Position numbers and translations under genes: made by a program. Below, in pieces: positions 53,493-61,849 of a DNA stretch of 64,000 nucleotides (position 1 is the first letter of the stretch; every line of letters begins with the position of its first letter). Location of the stretch: positions 179,851 through 243,850 of the forward strand of contig NZ_CALFYO010000025.1 of NCBI RefSeq assembly GCF_937952055.1, written 5' to 3'. The DNA is from an uncultured Piscinibacter sp. Lineage in GTDB: Bacteria > Pseudomonadota > Gammaproteobacteria > Burkholderiales > Burkholderiaceae_C. The notes under the pieces are model-generated. The model saw only the letters and a list, made by a program, of their open reading frames with translations. It searched no databases and had not been told where the DNA came from.

Positions 53493-53978
53493 ATGACCTC
53501 CCCATTGACGCACTTCGACGCCCAGGGCCAGGCGCACATGGTCGACGTGTCGACCAAGAGCGAGACCCATCGCATCGCGCGCGCCACCGGCATCATCCGC
53601 ATGCAGCCGGCCACCCTGGCGCTGATCCAGTGTGGCACGGCGAAGAAGGGCGACGTGATCGGCGTGGCGCGCATCGCGGCGATCCAGGCCGCCAAGCGCA
53701 CCTCCGAGCTGATCCCGCTGTGCCACCCGCTTCCGATCACGCGCGTGGCCGTGGATTTCGAGATCGATGCCGCCGGCAACAGCGTGCGCTGCACCGCGCA
53801 GGTCGAGACGCTCGGCCGCACCGGCGTCGAGATGGAGGCGCTCACCGCCGTGCAGGTCGGCCTGCTGACCGTCTACGACATGTGCAAGGCTGCCGACCGC
53901 GGCATGGTGATGGACGGCATCCGCGTGCTGGAGAAGCACGGCGGCAAGAGCGGCGACTGGATGGCTGCGCAGCCCTGA
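53493..53978 (+). CDS. moaC: Cyclic pyranopterin monophosphate synthase MoaC
   Basis: Second step of molybdenum cofactor synthesis. It has 161 residues with the family blocks MVDVSTKSETHRIARATG, KKGDVIGVARIAAIQAAKRTSELIPLCHPLP (catalytic His/Lys/Asp neighbourhood), TGVEMEALTAVQVGLLTVYDMCKA and GGKSG near the end. ATG 53493 is preferred; 53481 is in frame. Divergent from the protease gene, convergent with pglL. Confidence 0.95.
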   Translation: MTSPLTHFDAQGQAHMVDVSTKSETHRIARATGIIRMQPATLALIQCGTAKKGDVIGVARIAAIQAAKRTSELIPLCHPLPITRVAVDFEIDAAGNSVRCTAQVETLGRTGVEMEALTAVQVGLLTVYDMCKAADRGMVMDGIRVLEKHGGKSGDWMAAQP

Positions 53979-53987
53979 CCGCCGTAC

Positions 53988-55739
53988 TCAGCGGAAGTCG
54001 CTGAAGTCGTAGCGACGCTGCGGCGGGGCACACTGGAAGGGCGGCGTGCCGCCCGGCGGCACGGGCTTGTCGCAGGCCGCGAAGAATTCCTGCGACAGCG
54101 GATTGCGGAACTCCCGCAAGCGCGCGGCCAGGTGGCGCGCACGGTCGGTCTGGCCGGCCTCGTCCAGCGCAGTGGCCCAGGCGATCATGATGCGCGTGTC
54201 CAGCAGGTAGTGCGGCGCACGCTCGAAGGCGTCCATCTCCAGCGCAGGATGCGCGGCGGTGGTCGCCGCCGCATAGTCGGCATGGTGGCCGAAGAACCAA
54301 CTGCGCCGCCCCTCGGCAATGCGCTGCGACAAGGGCGCGGCGTCGGCCGGCGGCGAGAAGATCACCGCCACGCGCTGGAAGTCGTAGATCGATGCAGCAC
54401 CGCCGAGCATCAACAGCGTGGCGGCGACGAGCAGCGAGCCGCCACGCGGCGCGGTCGGAGCTGCAGGGGCAGGCGCCGCTCCACCCAGCGCCAGCCCGAA
54501 GGCGAACACCGCCGGCAGCAGAAAGTAGGCGTACCACAGCGGGTACTCGAGCAGGCTGTGCAGCGAGATCATCAGCACCATCGCCAGCGCGGCACGGCGC
54601 ATCGCGATGTCGCCGCGCTCGCCCTGCCTCGCGAGCTGCCAAGCCCGCCACAGCGCCCACAGCAGCAAGATGACCACCAACGCCGCGAGCGGCAGGCCGA
54701 GCTCCACCGCCAGATGCAGCGGCAGGTTGTGCGTGTGGTCGAAGAATGCGGTCGGCCGACCCGGGAACGCGTTGAGCGACCAGGCGAAATTGAACTCGCC
54801 GAAGCCCACGCCGGCCCAGGGGTGCGCGGCGATCAGCGACAGCGTGTTCGCCCAGATGCCGAAACGCGAGCTCGAGATGTCGCCTCCCGCATGCAGGCGC
54901 GTCTCGCCGGCGAAGACCGCGTCATGCTGATGGGCGATCGCGGCCACCACGGCGTAGATCAGCGCGTAGGCCAGCGGCACCAGCCACAACTGCACGCGCG
55001 CAGCGGGCGACAGCCGCCGATCCACCACGCCCCACAGCGCCAGCAGGACGGCACCGACCATGCCGGTCCTCGAGGCCGTGAGCACGACTCCGGCGAGCAG
55101 CACCATCAGGATGGCGGGCGCCAGGGGTCGCGGCAGGCGGCCGCTCTCGGCCAGCCACAGCACGGCGATCATCGCCCAGAGAAGCAGGCTGCTCAGATGG
55201 TTGGGCTGGCGCAGGTTGCCTACCGCGCGGTCGCCCAGCGCGCTCACGGCGATCCAGTCGCCGTCGGCCCACTGGGGCAGGTAGACCTGCACCAGTCCGA
55301 TCAACGCGCTGGCGATGCCGGCCGCCAGCAGGGCAAAGCAGAAAGCAGCGAAGGCCTGTTCGCCCTGACCAGCGTGCTGCAGCGCGGTCGCCACGCGGGC
55401 GGTGAGCAGGGCCGCCGCGATCATGCCCAGGGCGGACAGCGACAAGGTCGACGGCAAGCCGGTCCACAGCGGCGAGACCAGCGCCGCCCCGGCCAGCAGC
55501 GCGAGCGCCGCGGTCAGCGCGAGCGTGCCGGAGTCGCGGGCCCCCGCGCGCCGTGGCAGCGACGTCGTCAACAGCATCAGCCACAAGCCCCAGCCGACCA
55601 ACGCGGCCGCCTGGTTCAGGAAGGTGGACGATGGGGGAACATTGAAGGCGATCAGCGCCGGCGCGGCCACCGCGGCCGCAGCGGCGGCCAGCTGCAATTC
55701 AGGCGCGAGCACGGGGGCGTCGCGGTGACCGGAGGGCAT
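53988..55739 (-). CDS. PglL/Wzy-family O-oligosaccharyltransferase (pilin glycosylation candidate)
   Basis: A 583-residue membrane protein with about 12 helices, a large periplasmic loop holding the family motif FFDHTHNLPLHLAVELGLP and GGDISSSRFGIWANTL, and a soluble C-terminal tail of about 120 residues. This is the PglL/O-antigen-ligase superfamily. Neighbouring tfpZ and pilA make transfer of a glycan to type IV pilin the likely job; an O-antigen ligase role is the alternative. ATG 55739 fits the family start. Confidence 0.87.
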   Translation of the reverse strand: MPSGHRDAPVLAPELQLAAAAAAVAAPALIAFNVPPSSTFLNQAAALVGWGLWLMLLTTSLPRRAGARDSGTLALTAALALLAGAALVSPLWTGLPSTLSLSALGMIAAALLTARVATALQHAGQGEQAFAAFCFALLAAGIASALIGLVQVYLPQWADGDWIAVSALGDRAVGNLRQPNHLSSLLLWAMIAVLWLAESGRLPRPLAPAILMVLLAGVVLTASRTGMVGAVLLALWGVVDRRLSPAARVQLWLVPLAYALIYAVVAAIAHQHDAVFAGETRLHAGGDISSSRFGIWANTLSLIAAHPWAGVGFGEFNFAWSLNAFPGRPTAFFDHTHNLPLHLAVELGLPLAALVVILLLWALWRAWQLARQGERGDIAMRRAALAMVLMISLHSLLEYPLWYAYFLLPAVFAFGLALGGAAPAPAAPTAPRGGSLLVAATLLMLGGAASIYDFQRVAVIFSPPADAAPLSQRIAEGRRSWFFGHHADYAAATTAAHPALEMDAFERAPHYLLDTRIMIAWATALDEAGQTDRARHLAARLREFRNPLSQEFFAACDKPVPPGGTPPFQCAPPQRRYDFSDFR

Positions 55740-55809
55740 CGGATGGACGGACGGCGCCGGACAATGAGGATGCGCGCGATTGTCGCTGCACCGATGGCCG
55801 GACGCGTCC

Positions 55810-56568
55810 TCAGAAGCCGTCGAAGGGCGCGTAGCCGGCGATGTCGCCGCGGCCATCGAGCAGCACGACCCAGTCCCCGCGCGCGACCGCCGGCAGGTAG
55901 CGCGCCTGATCGGGCGGCAGATTCAGTTCGGCGAGCCGGGTGCGCAATTCCTGCTGGCGCTCGGCGTGGCGGCCCAACAGTTCCGACACCGGCTTCGATT
56001 CGGCCAGGATGGTCTCGCGCGACTCTGCATAGGGCCGCCAGCGGCTCGGCCGCTGGCCGACGTCGTAGCCCTTCAGGGCCAGTTCGAGCGAGCCGAGTCG
56101 CTCCTCGGGCCGTGTCGGGCGTGTGCCGAGGATGCGCGGACCGTCGAGCCACAGCTGGCGGAACGCCTCGCTGGCATTCGGCAGGTCGTCGAGCTGCACC
56201 TCGTTCGCCGCGACGACGCGGAATCGTCCGGGCTCGTGCACCAACGCCACCGGGCGCGCCACGTAGAGGGTGTGCAAGCCGTAGGCCAGTGCGCCGAGCT
56301 GCAGCGCGGCGATGACCGCCAAGTCGCGGACCAGCTCGCCGCGCGGCTTGCGCCGGTCGAACACGACCAGCGTGAGCAGCGGCCCCATCACCACGTCCAC
56401 GCCGAGGATGAGCAGGAACAGGCGGCGGCCACCAGCCATCTCGGCAAAGGCTCCGGGGTACCACAGGCCGAGGGTGACGGCGGCCACGCCGGCGGCGATG
56501 AGCGCCGACACGGCCAGGTGCGCACCGGCAGCGAGCAGGCGAGCGCGAAGCGTGTCGGTCAGGGTCAT
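55810..56568 (-). CDS. TfpX/TfpZ family type IV pilin accessory protein
   Basis: A 252-residue inner-membrane protein: helices at about 12-37, 45-65 (LFLLILGVDVVMGPLLTLVVFD) and 75-97, then a periplasmic domain of about 155 residues (YVARPVALVHEPGRFRVVAANEV, ending YLPAVARGDWVVLLDGRGDIAGYAPFDGF). Members are encoded with pilin in Pseudomonas and betaproteobacteria and help its assembly. It lies between pilA and pglL on the same strand. Confidence 0.87.
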   Translation of the reverse strand: MTLTDTLRARLLAAGAHLAVSALIAAGVAAVTLGLWYPGAFAEMAGGRRLFLLILGVDVVMGPLLTLVVFDRRKPRGELVRDLAVIAALQLGALAYGLHTLYVARPVALVHEPGRFRVVAANEVQLDDLPNASEAFRQLWLDGPRILGTRPTRPEERLGSLELALKGYDVGQRPSRWRPYAESRETILAESKPVSELLGRHAERQQELRTRLAELNLPPDQARYLPAVARGDWVVLLDGRGDIAGYAPFDGF

Positions 56569-56608
56569 GGCGGCTGGATTGTGGGCGAATCCGGGAAGCG
56601 CAAAGAAA

Positions 56609-56636
56609 AACCGGCGCGCATCGCTGCGCGCCGGTT
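56609..56636 (-). terminator. Intrinsic terminator of pilA
   Basis: A perfect 12-bp stem AACCGGCGCGCA / TGCGCGCCGGTT with loop TCGC. On the minus strand it is followed by TTTTTCTTTG. It lies 45 bases after the pilA stop and before tfpZ, so high pilin expression would be largely confined to pilA. Confidence 0.88.
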
Positions 56637-56680
56637 GATCGTGACGGTCCGCTGCGCCAGCGAGGCGCAGGGTCAACCGA

Positions 56681-57217
56681 TTACTTGCACTCGGCCGGGG
56701 CGAAGCGCGGGTCGAGCGTGCCGAGCGTAGCCGGCGCGGGCAGGCCGCGGTTGGTGGCGGCAACAGCCAGCTGCGAGGCGCAGGCCCAGTCGACCGAGCC
56801 GGTGGAGCCGGCGGGAGCTGCGGCCAGCGGCACCGGAGCGGCGCCCGACACGGCCAGGTACGGCGTCAGCGTCAGGATGTTGTTGCCGCCGATGGCGTTG
56901 CCGACGTTGGCGGCGTTGTAGGTGATGGTGATCACACCGGTACCGCCCGTGACGCCCAGGCTGGTCACGTACTTGGAGGTCGGGGGCGCCAGAGCGACTT
57001 GGGCCGCGTAGGCCGCCACGCCGGGCATGCCGTCAGCCGCATAGCTGCTCGACAGGTCGGCCTTGATCGCCGACGCCAGCGACAGACCTTCCGTGACCTT
57101 CGCGCGGATCGTGTAGTCCTGGTAGGCCGGCAGTGCGACGGCGGCCAGGATGCCGATGATCGCCACGACGATCATCAGTTCGATGAGGGTGAAACCTTGT
57201 TGGATACGACGCTTCAT
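56681..57217 (-). CDS. pilA: Type IV major pilin PilA
   Basis: A 178-residue type IVa prepilin. The short leader MKRRIQQG is cleaved before FTLIELMIVVAIIGILAAVA, with the essential Glu5 present. The globular domain contains the C-terminal Cys pair (WACAS and PAECK) that forms the D-loop. Thr/Ser-rich stretches could be glycosylation sites. It is monocistronic by its own terminator. A strong sigma-54 promoter at 57259-57274 and two dyad sites upstream fit PilS/PilR-type control. Confidence 0.96.
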   Translation of the reverse strand: MKRRIQQGFTLIELMIVVAIIGILAAVALPAYQDYTIRAKVTEGLSLASAIKADLSSSYAADGMPGVAAYAAQVALAPPTSKYVTSLGVTGGTGVITITYNAANVGNAIGGNNILTLTPYLAVSGAAPVPLAAAPAGSTGSVDWACASQLAVAATNRGLPAPATLGTLDPRFAPAECK

Positions 57218-57258
57218 GAGGACTCCTGAGGGGTTGGGAGAGGACACGGCCTTTTCGA

Positions 57259-57274
57259 TGCGAACGGCGTGCCA
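57259..57274 (-). promoter_or_regulatory. Sigma-54 promoter of pilA
   Basis: Minus strand reads TGGCACGCCGTTCGCA, matching TGGCAC-N5-TTGCA with one substitution, with GG and GC at correct spacing. Predicted transcription start is near 57248, giving a leader of about 30 bases to ATG 57217. pilA genes in related bacteria are sigma-54 dependent. Confidence 0.82.
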
Positions 57275-57314
57275 CCCGAATCGGCCTGCAAATCCGTGAA
57301 ATGCAGCCTGAAGG

Positions 57315-57331
57315 CTGACGCAAACAGTCAC
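57315..57331. promoter_or_regulatory. Dyad activator site 1 upstream of pilA
   Basis: CTGACGCAAACAGTCAC contains TGAC-N7-GTCA, an inverted repeat. It lies about 68-83 bases upstream of the predicted pilA start point, the usual place for an enhancer-binding protein such as PilR. Confidence 0.55.
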
Positions 57332-57366
57332 TGGCCTGGCGGCCGTCCGGACGGACCGGGTCATGA

Positions 57367-57383
57367 CTGACGCAAATGGTCAC
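57367..57383. promoter_or_regulatory. Dyad activator site 2 upstream of pilA
   Basis: CTGACGCAAATGGTCAC, identical to site 1 except for two bases in the spacer, in the same orientation and 52 bases further upstream, close to five helical turns. A direct repeat of a palindrome at that spacing suggests cooperative binding. Confidence 0.55.
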
Positions 57384-57408
57384 CCCACCAGGCCGTCCCT
57401 GCTCCAAC

Positions 57409-57436
57409 GAACAACGGGCCCGCAGGCCCGTTGTTC
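57409..57436 (-). terminator. Hairpin terminator after the phosphodiesterase gene
   Basis: A perfect 12-bp inverted repeat GAACAACGGGCC / GGCCCGTTGTTC around CGCA, 20 bases after the stop at 57456. The U-tract is weak (GTTGTTCGTTGG), so termination may be partial or Rho-assisted. It insulates the pilA control region from upstream transcription. Confidence 0.7.
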
Positions 57437-57455
57437 CGGCGCTTCGCGGCCTGCG

Positions 57456-58241
57456 TCACGATGTGCCGAGCACCATCGTCTGGCCTGCGGCGAGCGCACG
57501 GATGCGGTGGCCGCTGGCCAGTTTGCCGATTTCGCTCATCACCGCCTCCATCTCGCCGGGCTTGATGTGGGTGATGTGCACCTCGACGCTGCCGGGCAGC
57601 TGCGCGAGTTCGTGGCCGAGCGCCGCGGGGCAGAGGTGGCGGCTGATGTAGGCCAGCTGGCGCTCCTCGTCGCTGAAGGCCGTCTCGATCACCAGGTGCG
57701 CGATCTTCATGTGGCGCAGGCGCATCCACAGCGCCGGGTTCGGCCCGGTGTCGCCGGTATAGACCCACCAGCCGGCGTCGCCGCCGTCGACCGCGAAGCC
57801 GCAGGCCGGCACCGTGTGCGATGCGCTGATCACCTCGACACGCTTGCCGCCAAGCGTGAGCTGCTCGCCCAGCGCGAAGGGCACGAGCTGCAGAATCGGT
57901 TGCTCGGCGCTCGGCAGGCGCGTGAAGTCAGGCCAGATCACGCCGTTGAAGACATGCGCGCGCAGCGCGGCCAGCGTCTCGGGCAGCGCATGCACCTGGA
58001 TCGGTCCGCGACCGGCAGCGCTGCGCACACGCATCACGCTGTCGGCGAGCAGCCCGATGGACAGTACGTGGTCGAGGTGCGAGTGGCTGATGAGGATGTG
58101 GTCGATGCGCGCGAGCGCCTCGAGCGGCAGGTCGCCGACGCCGGTGCCGGCATCGACGAGCATGTCGTCGTCGACGAGGAATGCGGTGGTCCTGCAGCCG
58201 GCTGCAATGGAGCCCGAACAGCCGAGGACGTGGAAGATCAT
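57456..58241 (-). CDS. MBL-fold hydrolase, probable class II cyclic-nucleotide phosphodiesterase
   Basis: A 261-residue metallo-beta-lactamase-fold protein starting MIFHVLGCSGSIAAG. The metal motif HSHLDH is at 53-58, with further ligands in YTGDTGPNP and the C-terminal HITHIKPGE. The sequence pattern is that of class II 3',5'-cyclic-nucleotide phosphodiesterases. Its start overlaps the stop of the broken cyclase gene (ATGA), which supports a cyclic-nucleotide substrate. Other MBL hydrolase activities cannot be excluded. Confidence 0.8.
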   Translation of the reverse strand: MIFHVLGCSGSIAAGCRTTAFLVDDDMLVDAGTGVGDLPLEALARIDHILISHSHLDHVLSIGLLADSVMRVRSAAGRGPIQVHALPETLAALRAHVFNGVIWPDFTRLPSAEQPILQLVPFALGEQLTLGGKRVEVISASHTVPACGFAVDGGDAGWWVYTGDTGPNPALWMRLRHMKIAHLVIETAFSDEERQLAYISRHLCPAALGHELAQLPGSVEVHITHIKPGEMEAVMSEIGKLASGHRIRALAAGQTMVLGTS

Positions 58242-58967
58242 TTGCTGTCGAAGGTGCGGAGCCATCCCAGCCGGGCGGCTCGGGGCTGGCTTTCCCAACG
58301 GGCGATGCGATCGCCGAGTTGACTGTACAGACTGCTGAGCTCGAAGTCGCCGAAGTGCCTATTCGGCCGTTCCAACGAAGTCAGCGCCTGCTTGGCATCT
58401 TGCTGGCGGTGGCTGGCGAGCGCAAGCTGCCAAAGTCGCATTTCCTCGCCGAACCACGCATCGCGCGCAGCGGCCGCTGTCACCGGCGTGAAAAGCGTCA
58501 CGGCCGGTTCCTCGTCTCTGACGCGAACACGACTTCGCCGAGGACGAGGCGATCTCGGAGATCCGCATGCATGCTCTCGCCGACGAGGACGTCGACGCCG
58601 TAGACACGCGTCCACGCCTCGATGCGCGAAGCCCGATTCACCGCATCGCCCACCATGGTCTGGCTGCGGCGGATGTCGGAAGCCACCTCGCCGACGCAGA
58701 CCAGCCCGCCGTTGATGCCGATGCCCAGACCGGTCCCCGTGCAGCCGCTTCCGCGCCATCCGCGGTGGGTCCGACCACGCGCACGGCCATGGCGCGCCTG
58801 CTCGGCGCGCTGCGCATGTTCGGGGTCGGCCAGCGCGTTGAAGAATCCGGCGATGGGCACAGCCACTGCCAGCGGCCGACGCGCATGTCGCGCGTGCCAG
58901 GCATGGCGGTGCGCAAGCGCACCTCGTCGATGGCAATCTGCCGCGAGAGGCGCAGCGCTCGCTGCAC
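58238..58967 (-). pseudogene. Class III adenylate/guanylate cyclase remnant
   Basis: GTG 58967, 10 bases after the FHA stop, begins RALRLSRQIAIDEVRLRTAMPG in one frame. A second frame gives FFNALADPEHAQRA, GLGIGINGGLVCVGEVASDI and the catalytic-domain block TMVGDAVNRASRIEAWTRVYGVDVLVGE. A third frame carries the C-terminal tail RVRDEEPAVTLFTPV... LWQLALASHRQQDAKQAL to the stop at 58238. At least two frameshifts (near 58515-58525 and around 58740-58860) and loss of the front of the cyclase domain are visible. Not functional as written; sequencing error is possible for single indels but not for the missing domain. Confidence 0.8.
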
Positions 58968-58977
58968 GCTCCGCCTG

Positions 58978-59655
58978 TCAGGCCTGGACGAACTGCATCT
59001 GCGTGCCGGCGAGCTCCACCACGTCGCCGTTCTTCAGCTGCACCGTCTCGCCCGTCACCGGGCTGCCGTTCACCGTCGGGCGCAGCGCGCCTTCGACATG
59101 GGCCAGCACGTAGCCACCCGGACGCTTGGTGATCGAGGCGACTTGCACCCCGGGCTTGCCGACCGTGGTCACCACCTTGGTGAGCATGACCTCGCGGCCG
59201 GCCGCTGCGCCGTTGAGCACCTTGATCGAGGCCGGGCCGGACCCGCTGCCTCCCAGCGAGCCGAAGCCCGAAGCCCCGAAACCCTGGGTCTGCTGGTAGG
59301 CCTGTGCGCCGGCTGCGGCGGGGGCCGCGCCGGGCTTCATGATCATGGTCTTCTCGTAGTCGGTACCGTCCTCGACGAGGTATTTGATCTTGTACTTGCC
59401 GATCTCGACCGTGTCGTTGTGGCTGAGCAGCTGCTTCTTGATCGCCTTGCCGTTGATGTAGGTGCCGTTGGTGCTGTTCAGGTCCTCGATGAAGACGTCG
59501 GCGCCGACCATCTGCAGCACCGCATGCTCGCCGCTGACCGCAAGGTTGTCGATCACGATGTCGTTGTACGGTCGCCGGCCGAGCGTGGTCTTGTCCTTCG
59601 TGATCTGCACTTCCTTGATCACCACACCGTCCAGCGATACGACCAGCTTGCCCAT
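58978..59655 (-). CDS. FHA-domain protein
   Basis: A 225-residue phosphothreonine-binding protein. The N-terminal FHA domain (about 1-95) has LGRRPYNDIVIDNLAVSGEHAVL and the STNGTYINGK loop. A Gly/Ala/Gln linker (about 110-150) leads to a second, FHA-like domain (about 150-225: PASIKVLNGAAAGREVMLTK, GALRPTVNGSPVTG) whose phosphopeptide residues are less clear. It sits between the PP2C phosphatase gene and the cyclase remnant and is probably a target or adaptor of the nearby kinase. Confidence 0.9.
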   Translation of the reverse strand: MGKLVVSLDGVVIKEVQITKDKTTLGRRPYNDIVIDNLAVSGEHAVLQMVGADVFIEDLNSTNGTYINGKAIKKQLLSHNDTVEIGKYKIKYLVEDGTDYEKTMIMKPGAAPAAAGAQAYQQTQGFGASGFGSLGGSGSGPASIKVLNGAAAGREVMLTKVVTTVGKPGVQVASITKRPGGYVLAHVEGALRPTVNGSPVTGETVQLKNGDVVELAGTQMQFVQA

Positions 59656-59708
59656 GCTTGTGTCCTCGTGATCTCTGTCTTGTATGTTCTGCGGGCCCAG
59701 GTGCGCCG

Positions 59709-60491
59709 TCAGCGCCGGAAGGGCCACCAAGATCGCGCCGGGCCAGCCGGGCCGCGCACCCTCGCCAAAACCACCGAGATATTATCCTTTCCGCCTGCGT
59801 CATTGGCGGCGTCTACCAGCGCGGCAGCGACTTCGCCCAGGACGTCGCTGGTCTGCAACAGCTGCGCGATGCTGTCGTCGTCGAGCATGTCGGACAGGCC
59901 GTCCGAGCACAGCAGGTAGAGATCTCCAGGCAAGACGTCGTGCAGGTGGGTCTCGAGCAGCACCGTATCTTCCACCCCCACGGCCCGGGTGACGAGGTTC
60001 TTGTTCGCCGAGAAGGCAGCCTGCTCGGCGGTGATCAGCCCGGAGTCGATCTGCTCCTGCAGCAACGAGTGGTCGTGAGTGATCTGCGCCAGCCGACCAC
60101 CGCGCAGCCGGTAGCCGCGCGAATCGCCAACGTGGCCCATCAATAGCCGGCCCTCCCGGAACACACCGACCACCAGCGTGGTGCCCATGCCGGCGTACTG
60201 CGGATTGGAGTTGGCGGCGTTGAAGATGGCACGGTTGGCGTTGTCCACGCAGATGTCCATCGCGCGGCGGACGTCGGTGTCCGACGCATTGTCCGAGGCC
60301 TCCGACAGCCAGCGTCCGAGCTCGCTCTTGATGAAGGAGGTCGCCATGCCGCTGGCCACCTCGCCCGCGTTGTAGCCGCCCATGCCATCGGCCAGCACGA
60401 TCAGCTGCGAGTCTTCATCGACGGCGACCGAGTCCTCGTTGTTGTTGCGTGCCCGTCCCGTGTCGGTCGCGCTGAAGAACTCCAGGGTCAT
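59709..60491 (-). CDS. PP2C-family Ser/Thr protein phosphatase
   Basis: A 260-residue PPM/PP2C enzyme. Metal and catalytic motifs are in order: TGRARNNNEDSV, LADGMGGYNAGEVAS, GMGTTLVVG, GHVGDSRGYRLR, THDHSL, LCSDGLSDML, GGKDNISVVLARV. It reverses the action of the kinase encoded just upstream. ATG 60491 is preferred because the extra N-terminal residues of a longer reading are Pro-rich and not conserved. Confidence 0.94.
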   Translation of the reverse strand: MTLEFFSATDTGRARNNNEDSVAVDEDSQLIVLADGMGGYNAGEVASGMATSFIKSELGRWLSEASDNASDTDVRRAMDICVDNANRAIFNAANSNPQYAGMGTTLVVGVFREGRLLMGHVGDSRGYRLRGGRLAQITHDHSLLQEQIDSGLITAEQAAFSANKNLVTRAVGVEDTVLLETHLHDVLPGDLYLLCSDGLSDMLDDDSIAQLLQTSDVLGEVAAALVDAANDAGGKDNISVVLARVRGPAGPARSWWPFRR

Positions 60492-60557
60492 GGTCGGGTC
60501 GGCGTCGGGCAGGGGCATGGGCAGGGCGGCCGGGCTTGCGCCGCCCGGCACTGGCTC

Positions 60558-61793
60558 TCATGAGCCGGAATTGTGCCTTGGTTCCACGCGGCCGAAGGTC
60601 TCGGTTTTCTCGAACCCGTCACTTGGGGTGGGTGCGGGCGCGGCGGGTGCGCGCAAGACCGCAGCGACCGCGCGCAGATCCTGCGCCATCTGCGCCCCGT
60701 CGGCGTAGCGCGTTTCGGGCCGCTTCTGCAACGCCAGCGCCACCACGTCGGCGAGCGCGTGTGGCAGCTCCGGCCGCAGGCCGCGCACGTCGGGCGCCGG
60801 CTCGTTGACGATGCGCCTCATCAGCTCGGCCATCGACTCGCCTTCGTGGGGCAGTCGCCCGGTGAGCAGCTGGAAGAGCATGACACCCAGCGAATACAGG
60901 TCGCCGCGGCCGTCGAAGTGACGGCCGGCCAGCTGTTCGGGCGACATGAACGACGGCGTTCCGATCACCGCCCCGGTCCGCGTGCGGCTCGCATCGTCCA
61001 GCCGCGCCACGCCGAAGTCGGTCACCTTCACGAGGCCGCCGGCGAGGTCGACCATCACGTTGGCCGGCTTGATGTCGCGATGCACGACACCCTGCGAGTG
61101 CGCGTAGGCCAGTGCATCGGCGACACGTGCGACGATTTCCAGTACCTGTTGCACGGGGAGCAGCCGTCCTGGCGCCGTGTGGCGCTGCAGATCCTCGCCC
61201 CTGATGTACTCCATGGCGATGTAGGCGAGATCCTGCGCCTCGCCAGCGTCGAAGATCGTCACGATGTCCGGATGCTGCAGCCGTCCGGCCGTCTCGGCCT
61301 CGCGGAAGAAGCGCCGGCGCGACTCGGCCAGCTGGTCGCCGGCGAATTCGCGGCTCAGCGTGAGAGTCTTGATCGCCACCTGCCGACCGATCTGGGGGTC
61401 GCGTCCGAGGTAGACCGCCCCCATCGAGCCGCGGCCGATCTCGCTGTCGATGCGGTAGCGACCCAGAGTGACCGGCATCGGCTTGGCGACCGGCGTGGCG
61501 CCGGGCGGAGTCTCCGCGGTGGCGACGGTCGGCGTCGGCACGGGCAACCTTCGCGGCGCCAGCCGTCTCGACCCCAGCTGGCCGAACAGCACCGCAGCGG
61601 CGGGCCCCAGCATGGCCAAGGGTTGCGGGACCCAGGTCGCTGCGGCGAGGCTCAGCGCTGCCAGCAGCATGGCGGTGGCCCATGCGGCCTGCACGCTCAG
61701 GCGCGGCCCGAGCCACAGGGTATGCCATGCCGCCAGCGCGAAGCCGGCGAGCAGCGCGCTCAGCGACGCAGCGTCGACGATGGGGAAAGCCAT
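60558..61793 (-). CDS. Membrane Ser/Thr protein kinase (Hanks type)
   Basis: A 411-residue kinase: three hydrophobic segments at about 9-29, 38-55 and 57-72 with almost no periplasmic loop, then a Pro-rich linker and the kinase domain (111-375). G-loop GRGSMGAVYLG at 120-130, catalytic Lys K142 (VAIKTL), HRDIKPANVM, DFGVARL, GTPSFMSPEQ. Related kinases I recall carry a CHASE2 sensor before such helices; here it is absent, so either a short form or a deletion derivative. First gene of the kinase-phosphatase-FHA unit. Confidence 0.92.
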   Translation of the reverse strand: MAFPIVDAASLSALLAGFALAAWHTLWLGPRLSVQAAWATAMLLAALSLAAATWVPQPLAMLGPAAAVLFGQLGSRRLAPRRLPVPTPTVATAETPPGATPVAKPMPVTLGRYRIDSEIGRGSMGAVYLGRDPQIGRQVAIKTLTLSREFAGDQLAESRRRFFREAETAGRLQHPDIVTIFDAGEAQDLAYIAMEYIRGEDLQRHTAPGRLLPVQQVLEIVARVADALAYAHSQGVVHRDIKPANVMVDLAGGLVKVTDFGVARLDDASRTRTGAVIGTPSFMSPEQLAGRHFDGRGDLYSLGVMLFQLLTGRLPHEGESMAELMRRIVNEPAPDVRGLRPELPHALADVVALALQKRPETRYADGAQMAQDLRAVAAVLRAPAAPAPTPSDGFEKTETFGRVEPRHNSGS

Positions 61794-61849
61794 GGCTGCG
61801 AGGACCTTAGCACAGGCCCCGGTCCCGCCACTGTTGGCAGAGCCTGACC

